From positions 1 to 33,007 of the forward strand of contig JBKEAN010000151.1 of assembly GCA_047972415.1 (NCBI GenBank): a stretch of 33,007 nucleotides of DNA. The letters are read 5' to 3'. How positions within the stretch are numbered: the first letter of the stretch is position 1; each line of letters opens with the position of its first letter. Origin of the DNA: Mangrovibacterium sp047972415 (GTDB lineage Bacteria > Bacteroidota > Bacteroidia > Bacteroidales > Prolixibacteraceae). Below are positions 16,883 through 23,456 of the stretch, one piece after another. The notes under the pieces are model-generated. The model was not told the origin of the DNA. It did not search any database and saw only the letters and a list, made by a program, of their open reading frames with translations. The position numbers and the translations under genes were made by a program.

Positions 16883-16972
16883 TATAACAAAGTAACATTG
16901 TATCACTATATCAATAGATTAACATAGTAATATAACATTATAACAAAGTAACATTGTATCACTATATCAATA
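16883..16972. repeat. Two perfect 34-base direct repeats behind the Fic genes
   Basis: Bases 16883-16916 and 16939-16972 are identical over 34 bases (start TATAACAAAGTAACATTG) and lie 56 bases apart. Further copies occur at 17816-17849 (31 of 34 identical) and, in altered form, at 18679-18720. Each copy lies immediately before or behind a Fic gene, so the repeats travel with these genes. Confidence 0.85.
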
Positions 16973-16987
16973 TAACGGCATGTTTTG

Positions 16988-17785
16988 TTACAAAAGAAAA
17001 TGGAAACCCCGTTTGTTTGAGTTTTTATATTCGAGGATTTTTTCTTCTAAAAACCGGTTTTGCTGATTACACATGAAACTATAAAAGAAATTCATGTTGC
17101 CTGTTTTTCGGGTTTCCTGGAGCGAATTGATATAATCCTTTCGGCTGCTCATATATACTTTTGAAAATGGCAGACCCAGATACCGCTGGACAAAATTCAT
17201 CATTAAACGGGAAGTCCGGCCATTTCCTTCGGCCCAGGGATGAATGGTAACAAGGTTGTAATGTGCAGCAAAGCTTAACCGGTACTGGTCAGCAATAGAA
17301 CCAGGTACCGAAAGCAGTTTATTCATTTCTGCACATAAAACAGTGGTTTCACGTTCAATTTTATCTGGCGAGAGGTAGTAACTGCCCCCTTGTGCAAAAG
17401 CCGACACCGTGCGAAATTCCCCTTTTGATACATCAAAATCACCATTGGCCGATTTGACAAAGCCGCCCGTTGTTCTCATTACCAAACTATTGACTTTGAT
17501 TAAGAACTGTGGTGAGAATGGTTCCTTTGTGTCCGCCTTGTCGATAACATATAACAGGGCATTATAACAGTCTTTGGTCATATTGCTGTCCTCAAGGGGT
17601 TTTCCTTCAGGAGTTATATTTTTGTCCAGTAGCAATTCCGTTTCCCCTTCGGTCAGTGTACAGCCTTCGATTGCTGCCGAATGATGTACCAGCGAATACA
17701 AATTGAATTTCCAAAAGTCAATTGATTCGCCAACTCCATACCTATTGAAAAGGTTAACATTATTCTCCAATTCTTTCCAAATCAT
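16988..17785 (-). CDS. Fic-family protein, canonical GNGR type
   Basis: Fic proteins usually transfer AMP from ATP to a hydroxyl group of a target protein. The 265-residue product has an N-terminal helix with the inhibitory motif SAAIEG (Ser36 to Gly41, matching [ST]xxxE[GN]) and the active-site motif HPWAEGNGRTSR starting at His182. Having its inhibitory helix at the N-terminus makes it class II and suggests self-control. ATG 17785 is chosen since the upstream extension reads through a repeat. The C-terminus ends RGFHFLL, like its neighbour, of which it is clearly a paralogue. Target unknown. Confidence 0.9.
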   Translation of the reverse strand: MIWKELENNVNLFNRYGVGESIDFWKFNLYSLVHHSAAIEGCTLTEGETELLLDKNITPEGKPLEDSNMTKDCYNALLYVIDKADTKEPFSPQFLIKVNSLVMRTTGGFVKSANGDFDVSKGEFRTVSAFAQGGSYYLSPDKIERETTVLCAEMNKLLSVPGSIADQYRLSFAAHYNLVTIHPWAEGNGRTSRLMMNFVQRYLGLPFSKVYMSSRKDYINSLQETRKTGNMNFFYSFMCNQQNRFLEEKILEYKNSNKRGFHFLL

Positions 17786-17815
17786 AACATCTTGTTGGAT
17801 TGGTTTGCTTAAAAC

Positions 17816-17849
17816 AATAACAAAGTAACATTGTAACACTATAACAATA
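17816..17849. repeat. Third copy of the Fic-associated repeat
   Basis: Identical in 31 of 34 positions to the copies at 16883 and 16939. It covers the stop codon of the upstream Fic gene and lies 31 bases before the ATG of the next, where a promoter or operator would sit; read on the minus strand it contains TTACTTTG, one base off TAnnTTTG. Confidence 0.75.
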
Positions 17850-18654
17850 AGTGAAACCCACGGTTATGGTTTTCTGATTTTTTATAATCGAAAATCTCCC
17901 CCCTCAGTGTTTTTTCGTGTTGTTGAAGCATAAAGATTCTAATAGGTTTGAGATCGTTCATTTCCTTGGTCTCTTTAAGAGCCGCCCAATATTCCTTACT
18001 ATCCTCTTTGAAAACTCTGGTTAACGGCAAATTTGCCCGATGTTGAATATAAGTCATCAACAGCCGTGAAGTCCTTTTATTCCCATCCATCCAAGGGTGA
18101 ATCAGAATAAGGTTGACATGGGCATCAAAACTTGTTATCAGGGATTGATAGTCGTTTTTGGCTTCAATTATCTGCCGGTTAAATTCATCACAAAACCGGT
18201 TAACGAGTTCCGGTATTTTAGTCCAATTGGGATAGGTGCCGATAGCTTGGGCAAAACTGCTGTCTTTTCTGAACTCGCCCTTTGCTCCATCGACAACCTC
18301 TCCCGAAAGGGTTTTTTGAACAGTACCGGTTTGGTGCATGTTACGCCCGTTTAGCTCCTGTAAAAACGAAGACGAAAGGGGTGTTTTTCTGCTCGCTGCA
18401 TCAATCGCAAATAAAATGGCATCGTGATTATCCTCGACCATTTTATGGTCAAGTATTGGTTTTCCCTTGGCCGTTAAACGATCATCAAGGAGCAGTTTTG
18501 TATCCGATTCATCCAACGTACTTCCTTCCAGTTGGGTAGAACTTGTTACCAGGGAATAAAGTTTGTATTTATCGTAGTCAACAATACTTGATAAATTTAA
18601 GTCTCTGTATTCCTGATGTAGGTTTTCAATCCTTTTTATAACATTTGCTTCCAT
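17839..18654 (-). CDS. Fic-family protein with GNKR active site
   Basis: A 271-residue paralogue of the Fic gene downstream. The N-terminal helix has the inhibitory motif STQLEG (Ser39 to Gly44), but the active-site motif reads HPWMDGNKRTSR from His186: the second Gly of the usual GNGR is Lys193. In Doc a Lys in a comparable place goes with phosphorylation of EF-Tu in place of AMP transfer, so activity may differ from its neighbour; that is inference. The C-terminus ends NRGFHLLL. ATG 18654 is chosen; the upstream frame runs into the operator-like palindrome. Its stop lies in the repeat before the second Fic gene. Confidence 0.88.
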   Translation of the reverse strand: MEANVIKRIENLHQEYRDLNLSSIVDYDKYKLYSLVTSSTQLEGSTLDESDTKLLLDDRLTAKGKPILDHKMVEDNHDAILFAIDAASRKTPLSSSFLQELNGRNMHQTGTVQKTLSGEVVDGAKGEFRKDSSFAQAIGTYPNWTKIPELVNRFCDEFNRQIIEAKNDYQSLITSFDAHVNLILIHPWMDGNKRTSRLLMTYIQHRANLPLTRVFKEDSKEYWAALKETKEMNDLKPIRIFMLQQHEKTLRGEIFDYKKSENHNRGFHLLL

Positions 18655-18678
18655 GACCAACCCGGTATTAAAACGAAA

Positions 18679-18702
18679 TATCGTATCACGATAACAAAGG
18701 TA
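18679..18702 (-). promoter_or_regulatory. Promoter and palindromic operator of the Fic pair
   Basis: On the minus strand TACCTTTG (18702-18695) matches the -7 consensus and is followed at once by TATCGTGATACGATA (18693-18679), a palindrome of TATCGT and ACGATA around GAT, where transcription should start. The other repeat copies carry related TATAGTGATACAATG or TATAGTGTTACAATG. An autoregulatory operator is a reasonable reading. Confidence 0.5.
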
Positions 18703-18861
18703 CAAAGTAACACTATAACGGGTTATCTAGATATACTTTTTTTTGTGATTCTTCTTTTATCAACTTCTCATTGAAATCCGAATAGCCGTTCAATGTTTAC
18801 ATTCCGGACGGGCATCGGCTTTCCATCAAACAGGAGCGCCGTTCCTTTTTTCATAAATTCA

Positions 18862-18940
18862 TTCATTTTTTTTTTAGTTGAAAAATTTTAATTAAAAAAT
18901 TTGGTTCTTTATATATATTCAGTTATATAATATATATATC
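18862..18940. other. A+T-rich tract next to iteron-like repeats
   Basis: Almost pure A/T with TATATAT runs and an ATTTTAATTAAAAAAT core, directly before the four repeats. This resembles the unwinding element of a replication origin, but such tracts occur elsewhere too. The rest of the gap back to 18721 shows nothing I recognise. Confidence 0.35.
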
Positions 18941-19040
18941 ATCGAAATATCGGACAAGCTATTTGTTTTATCGAAATACCGGACAAGTTTATCGAAATAC
19001 CGGACAAGCAAAAGGGCATTTATCGAAATACCGGACAAGC
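18941..19040. repeat. Four 19-base iteron-like direct repeats
   Basis: ATCGAAATACCGGACAAGC or one-base variants at 18941-18959, 18970-18988, 18991-19009 and 19022-19040. Copies 3 and 4 are identical; copies 1 and 2 differ by one base each. Start-to-start distances are 29, 21 and 31 bases. They could be iterons of a plasmid-like origin, or the multiple terminal repeats of an IS21-like element, whose ends also carry several copies of a repeat ending in ACA; no transposase or complete replication gene is present. Confidence 0.8.
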
Positions 19041-19057
19041 AAATATAGGCTGATAGA

Positions 19058-19294
19058 TTACTTTTTCGTTTGGTTACCAAAGCCGTTTTTGTATAATCCA
19101 TAGGCATCAGAATCGTTCAATTCAACATCGAAAGCTCGTCCGTATGCAAATTTTAAGATGTCAACCTTAGCTTTTAAATCGGCATCAGAATTTAACCAGC
19201 CCTGAAAATTATCCGATTTATCGTTGTTCCTGGTAATGTTATGGCGGTGATAGAAGAAGCTAGAAAGTTCATCTGTCCATTGATTTACGAAACA
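19058..19294 (-). pseudogene. C-terminal gene fragment, family unknown
   Basis: Read on the minus strand, an open frame of 78 codons with protein-like composition (WLNSDADLKAKVDILKFAYG, then DAYGLYKNGFGNQTKK and a stop at 19058-19060) begins directly behind an in-frame TGA and contains no Met or other usual start codon. It is thus the end of a gene whose front was lost. I do not recognise the family. It ends 18 bases from the iteron-like repeats, which may mean the two belonged together. Confidence 0.5.
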
Positions 19295-19457
19295 TCAACA
19301 GGGGCAAATACTTGGAGATTTTTACAAAAAAGAATTCGTTAGCAGTTTTTTAAATCAATTGTTTTTCTGAACCTACTCTTTTCAGTATAAAGTGGTTCAT
19401 TAAAACGGTTTACTTTATTAGTTTAGCAGTGTTGTATATTACTCAAGTAAAAATGCC

Positions 19458-20111
19458 ATGAATACATTTTATTTTATTGCCGGCCCTATTGCTGCCGGAA
19501 AAACTACTTTAATGGACAGCAAATTATATAATTTTAGCGATGCCAGGATTAATTTCTTTGACCATGACAAGGCTAAATTGATGGTTCAAATGTATGCAGA
19601 TGGGGCTAAAACAAATGATATTTCTTTGTCAAAGGCATTAAACAATGCTATTTCAGACAGCCTTGCCAATAACAAGGGCTTTATGATTCAAAGCTATTTT
19701 ACCAATGAACGATTGCCCCAGATAAATGACTTTCTACACAAATACAAAAACAAATTTTTGTTCGAAGCCCACTTTATTTCTGTTGATAATATCGAAACGC
19801 TAAAAGAACGTGCACTCAAACGGGAAAAGCTTGGCGGCCATACGTCCGGGTTAAAGTCGATTAATAAAACCTACAAACAATCATTTGCCAATTTCATCAA
19901 ATACTTGCCGCAGTTCAACAAAACTACTTTCTGGGACAATAGCAAGGAATTTGGATTTAATGACATGCAACCTCAGTTCATTCTTGAAGAAACTAAGTTT
20001 TCATTTGTTAACGCTGAAATTACAGAGTTTGCGAAACAGCTGGCAACAAATATAATTGATAAGCCTCTGGAATACAAAACACAAAATGAAACTACGAATC
20101 AAAAACGCTGA
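19458..20111 (+). CDS. Zeta-toxin-like kinase
   Basis: Zeta/PezT toxins phosphorylate UDP-N-acetylglucosamine and block wall synthesis; relatives act on other substrates. The 217-residue protein has the Walker A GPIAAGKTT at residues 8-16, an NFFDHDKAKLM block where zeta toxins have their substrate Asp, a GFMIQSYF strand, and the late motif KREKLGGHTSGLKSINKTYKQSFANF followed by FWDNS, typical of zeta proteins (GGH, DNS). No epsilon-like antitoxin lies upstream. Bacteroidota chromosomes hold many such stand-alone zeta-like kinases, so toxicity is not certain. Confidence 0.8.
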   Translation: MNTFYFIAGPIAAGKTTLMDSKLYNFSDARINFFDHDKAKLMVQMYADGAKTNDISLSKALNNAISDSLANNKGFMIQSYFTNERLPQINDFLHKYKNKFLFEAHFISVDNIETLKERALKREKLGGHTSGLKSINKTYKQSFANFIKYLPQFNKTTFWDNSKEFGFNDMQPQFILEETKFSFVNAEITEFAKQLATNIIDKPLEYKTQNETTNQKR

Positions 20112-20175
20112 GGTTTTGGATTCTTTTTTTTGAAATCTATCGGAATTGAACAAAACCATTCTAATTGGAACTGCA

Positions 20176-20397
20176 ATGAAGATTTTATTCCGAACCAAGG
20201 AAGAAGCGAACCGGGAGCAGCAAGAAGCTTTCCTGGCTCTGTCCCCGGAAGAGCGGTTTCTTTCCTTCCTGGAACTTAGCCGAAAAATACTCCAGTTCCC
20301 GATGGCTGACGGAACAATTAAAAGGCAACCTAACCCCTCTAACTTTATAATTCGAATGCCGGATGAAAATAAATCGCGGATAAAAGAAGTACGGTGA
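20176..20397 (+). CDS. Small charged protein, possible partner of a nucleotidyltransferase
   Basis: A 73-residue protein starting MKILFRTKEEANREQQEAFLALSPEERFLSFLELSRKI. ATG 20176 gives this compact start; an earlier in-frame start at 20146 adds unlikely residues. Similar small proteins in Bacteroidota often precede a nucleotidyltransferase-like gene, from memory and not checked. Directly behind, the frame DSRLNPNFNREQKK appears and soon stops, which could be the decayed start of such a partner. It lies 64 bases behind the zeta-like gene. Confidence 0.5.
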   Translation: MKILFRTKEEANREQQEAFLALSPEERFLSFLELSRKILQFPMADGTIKRQPNPSNFIIRMPDENKSRIKEVR

Positions 20398-20527
20398 TGA
20401 TTCGCGGCTTAATCCGAATTTCAACCGGGAACAAAAAAAGTAGATCTACAAGCTGGTACCCTACGAAGCCATTACTTATCTGACTACAATTTTGTATTTT
20501 TACAGTGTAATGCAGGGCAGAATGATC

Positions 20528-20613
20528 CCGCTCTTGCGGATTTGTGTCATAATGAGCTGTGGGGCTGGTCAGGATTTGCAATCCTGACCTTGAAACCCGG
20601 GATTTGTAATCCC
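20528..20613. repeat. REP-like palindromes
   Basis: Three consecutive palindromes: CCGC-TCTT-GCGG (20528-20539), GGTCAGGATT-TGC-AATCCTGACC (20567-20589, 10 bp perfect) and GGGATT-TGT-AATCCC (20599-20613). A fourth, GGATT-ACA-AATCC, lies at 20731-20743 in inverted sense. The GGATTTGYAATCC core is typical of REP elements that accompany Bacteroidota RAYT transposases. The rest of the gap from 20398 to 20803 holds no complete gene. Confidence 0.75.
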
Positions 20614-20632
20614 ACTAAAGCAAATACTCCCG

Positions 20633-20695
20633 TCATACAAATTCAATAGCAACCAAGCCTTTATCACCGGCATAATCTCTTGCCGAACTGTATTC
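20633..20695 (-). pseudogene. 3' remnant of a REP-associated tyrosine transposase
   Basis: The minus strand reads EYSSARDYAGDKGLVAIEFV and stop, which is the look of a RAYT (TnpA_REP) C-terminus (SSARDYAG...EF). An in-frame stop stands directly upstream, so only about 20 codons remain. The REP palindromes on either side support the call. Confidence 0.5.
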
Positions 20696-20803
20696 TCATA
20701 GGGACGAAGATATTCATTTATTGTCATGATGGATTACAAATCCAATACGAAATAGGTCCAGCAGTTCCTCACTTTTTGACATATCCCGAGGAGCAAGGGT
20801 ACG

Positions 20804-21244
20804 CTAACGAGGGGTGACCGCTTTCATTGAACTTATCGCTTTCTCAGCTCTCAAGTTAAAGTTAAATAAAAACTCGTCATACTTTTCTTGTTCTTGATTT
20901 CCAATAGTGTAGATATCTTCGATGTCAGACAGTCGCTCACAATGAATCCATTGGTTTTTGTAAAATAACTCTATGTTTTTATTATTTTTAATCTTTACAG
21001 AAATTCCATTTGTATCACCATTGGGGTTGTAAACAAAAATGGTGTCATTTTCAAAATTGTAATGATAAGATGGAGATAGTCCCATCAGTTTGTTGTCGCA
21101 TTCTGTAATTAGAGAATCACTGATGTAAATCTCAGTATACTTGTCGCCTATAAGATAATACCATGAACCGACAATTGATTTAGAAACAACGCAGTTGCTT
21201 AAGAGTGAAAAAAGCAGAAGTATGGCTGGGAAAATTTTTCTCAT
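20804..21244 (-). CDS. Putative lipoprotein downstream of Rhs tip, possible immunity protein
   Basis: A 146-residue protein with a lipoprotein-like signal MRKIFPAILLLFSLLSNC (Cys18), followed by a beta-rich body that starts SIVGSWYYLIGDKYTEIYIS, resembling the lipocalin-like 'GxW' start. ATG 21244 puts the signal at the N-terminus; an upstream start would add 11 residues. It stands 20 bases behind the Rhs tip gene on the same strand, the usual place of an immunity gene. No family is recognised; the immunity role is inferred from position only. Confidence 0.55.
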   Translation of the reverse strand: MRKIFPAILLLFSLLSNCVVSKSIVGSWYYLIGDKYTEIYISDSLITECDNKLMGLSPSYHYNFENDTIFVYNPNGDTNGISVKIKNNKNIELFYKNQWIHCERLSDIEDIYTIGNQEQEKYDEFLFNFNLRAEKAISSMKAVTPR

Positions 21245-21264
21245 GTTTTCAAAATAAAAAATTA

Positions 21265-22164
21265 CTAATACTTCCAATAGCTTGATGGTGGATAATTATA
21301 TATGTTATAATAAAAATTCTTAAAAGATTCATAATCACTCATCCATATTGTTCCGACAACACTTTTCCTTTCTCCAAAATAACCTGTAATTTGTATTGCG
21401 TAGGGTTTTTCTATGTTTCCAAATTTAGTAGAAGTTGGATAATACTTTTTGTCCAAATATTTTTCGCTAAATGGCAGATAACTTTTATTCGGTGTGAATC
21501 CCCCTTTGGCAAAAAATCTTAGACCATTAACGGTTACGTTCGATCCTGAATATATCTCAATCTGAGCAGGCCCTATCTGTCCACTATGTCTGGTACCGTT
21601 AGCCATGTCTGATTCTAATTTGAAATATCTATCTGAATTTGAAAAATCCCAAAGAAAATTTGCAGTCGGTAAACCTCCCACGTGGTACACATAGGACAAA
21701 GAATATGCGAATTGAGTTAAAGCATTATCCGCTCCCATATTTGCCCTTCGATATCCATACCCATAGCCTCCGGAGAATTCTTCCCAATACTCCTCCCTCA
21801 TCCGGTTCAAAGCTTGGTCAACAACGGCTACGGCATTGCTTCGGTCAATATTCTCCGTATTAAATGCAACTTGCCCTTGGTAGCTGGCGTTAAAACTCAC
21901 ACTGCCCGACATTCCAATAGAAGTACCAACGCCAAAATCGGGTATGCCGGCATCGGCCATTTTTTGGCGTACCCCTTCGGTGTTATCGTTTACCCACTGC
22001 ATGCCTTCGCTAAACCAATGAAGGGGGTTAAGCCAATTCCAGTCCCATTTATTACCAGTGGGGTCGGTAAGCGTTAATGGGTTATTCAGGCAGTAGCAGT
22101 AGCGGTTAAAGCTTTGGGTAAAGGTGGGTGCTTGCACATAGGGGTCGGGGCTTAGGAAGCGGCC
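21265..22164 (-). pseudogene. Rhs core end with variable C-terminal tip, 5' truncated
   Basis: The frame contains the hyperconserved end of the Rhs core, GRFLSPDPYVQAPTFTQSFNRYCYCLNNPLTLTDPTG, followed by about 255 residues of variable tip (start NKWDWNWLNPLHWFSEG, end YNIYNYPPSSYWKY). In Rhs proteins the tip after this boundary is a toxin or effector released from the shell. The long repeat-bearing body that should precede it is absent: upstream in frame come palindromic DNA and a stop near 22230. A GTG at 22137 could start a shortened product. The tip's activity is not recognisable. Confidence 0.75.
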
Positions 22165-22187
22165 AACAGCAGAGAGCCCCCTCCCCG

Positions 22188-22356
22188 TTCCCCGGCAGCT
22201 GCCGGGGAAGGCCTTGCCTCCGGTTTTTCAAAGAACGCTTTGCCAAGTTAGCAAATTTTGTCGGTACAAACCGGAAGCAACTCCTACGCGGTGGATAGTA
22301 TCGTTACAAACGACCCGAAGCAAACCCCTCGTCTCCGCTAGCGCTAAGACGAGGGG
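22188..22356. repeat. Palindrome-rich insertion inside the Rhs locus
   Basis: Three strong inverted repeats: a 22-base perfect palindrome at 22188-22209 (TTCCCCGGCAG and its complement), CCGGTTT near 22220 pairing with AAACCGG near 22276, and CCCCTCGTCT (22325-22334) pairing with AGACGAGGGG (22347-22356). It resembles a REP-type or other small element and lies exactly where the missing Rhs body would join the core end. Confidence 0.65.
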
Positions 22357-22367
22357 GAGATAGGGAG

Positions 22368-22775
22368 TTAATATTCGGAAAACCAATAGGCCATAACTGA
22401 CAAATAGCTTAAGAGCACGCTTAAGATACCATAAGACATTGCGAATTTTCCATTCCTATTGGGATATTTATCAATTAACTTTGAGTATCTGTTGTGCCTA
22501 AAAACCAACAAGTAATTCATTAAAACAAACGGAAAAGAGAAATAGAAACAAAAACTAATCGCGTTGTTTATGAATGTACTTGGAGAAATATCAATTGTCA
22601 GGTTCCAATTAATAATTTTCAAAAATTTAAGCCACAAAAAGATGACAAAAAGATTTAAAGCATTACAGAATGTTATAAGGAAGAATAAATAACATTTCCA
22701 GTCTTCTCGCTGCGGGTTCTTTTTTCGAAACGCATGAATTGCATCAGTCCAAATTGTATAATAAACAGATTTCAT
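22368..22775 (-). CDS. Small membrane protein, putative Rhs-associated immunity protein
   Basis: A 135-residue protein with about four hydrophobic segments (CYLFFLITFCNALNLFVIFLWL, FINNAISFCFYFSFPFVLMNYLLVF and a C-terminal one) after the start MKSVYYTIWTDAIHAFRKKNPQREDW. Proteins with this start commonly follow Rhs tips in Bacteroidota, from memory. Here it begins 1 base behind the stop of the preceding tip-like gene. The role as an immunity protein against a membrane-active tip is inference from position and topology. Confidence 0.6.
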   Translation of the reverse strand: MKSVYYTIWTDAIHAFRKKNPQREDWKCYLFFLITFCNALNLFVIFLWLKFLKIINWNLTIDISPSTFINNAISFCFYFSFPFVLMNYLLVFRHNRYSKLIDKYPNRNGKFAMSYGILSVLLSYLSVMAYWFSEY

Positions 22776-22776
22776 G

Positions 22777-23193
22777 TTAATAACCATTTTTACGCATATA
22801 TTCTATAATCTCAGACTTGTTATTTTGCCTCAGTCGAGCGCTTATTCCGTAATTGTATCCTATATCTAGCCACAATCTAGTCCACCCATATAGTGCGATT
22901 CCCTGTCCCACGTAAGGTATATTGTATCGTCCGAGTTCAACAATTCCAGAGGTAAATCCAGCTGAGCCCACAGAAAAATCGAGAACATCAATTGGGGCTG
23001 CTTTACCTTTAATAATCTTTGTTCCAGATTGGGCCATCATTAATGCTGAACCTGCAACTCCAAATATCTTTAGGTTTGTTGATGTTCTTGCTGCTTCCGC
23101 TGCTCTTAATGAACGCACTTCTCCGTTGGGTTTGTATATGTTCTTTATTTGCAAAATCCTATTAAAATGGTTACCCGATACCAAAGAATCCAA
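22777..23193 (-). pseudogene. Rhs/polymorphic toxin tip fragment with membrane-active-looking helices
   Basis: The frame of about 138 residues (starting at TTG 23193, open back to a stop near 23257) has a charged front (LQIKNIYKPNGEVRSLRAAEAAR), then Gly/Ala-rich hydrophobic helices (FGVAGSALMMAQSG, VLDFSVGSAGFTSGIVELG, IPYVGQGIALYGWTRLWLDIGYNYG) and a charged end. This is like the tip region of some Bacteroidota polymorphic toxins. No ATG start is found, so it is probably the tail of a broken gene. A membrane-protein gene follows directly, giving a tip/immunity pair. Confidence 0.5.
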
Positions 23194-23456
23194 TTTAGAG
23201 CCGGCTTTACAGCAACAGGTACGAGATAATTGTACGCAATTACCTACTTATAACTGCACATGCTAAACTTACGATTTCTGCGCTTTTCAAAGGTTTTTTC
23301 ATTCAGCAGGATTCGCCTTAGCCCGGTTGAATCTTTACAAAATTCATGGGTTTGTGTTTTGTTACGTTTGTTACATCGAACTCACGTTATCCAGAAAAGT
23401 CCGAATCAACCGATTTCCAGTCGATTTTATCGATCTAGTGTATGTTACAGGAAAGC

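Noticed and set aside
16883..16972. Repeats spaced like a CRISPR array
   Set aside because: Only two perfect copies with a 22-base gap, the other copies lie hundreds of bases away with genes between, and there is no cas gene in the window.
18941..19040. Small CRISPR array
   Set aside because: The repeats are 19 bases with gaps of 10, 2 and 12 bases, far too short and irregular for spacers.
18919..19107. A 62-codon minus-strand reading frame over the iteron region
   Set aside because: Its peptide repeats VRYFDK simply because it translates the direct repeats; no protein-like character beyond that.
19241..19342. Plus-strand small frame (MAVIEEARKFICPLIYE...) upstream of the zeta-like gene as an antitoxin
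   Set aside because: It overlaps a better gene fragment on the other strand, is only about 33 codons, and shows no known antitoxin pattern.
23250..23456. Possible gene between the Rhs tip and the arabinofuranosidase
   Set aside because: No frame with protein-like composition or start context was found; I see nothing in this gap.
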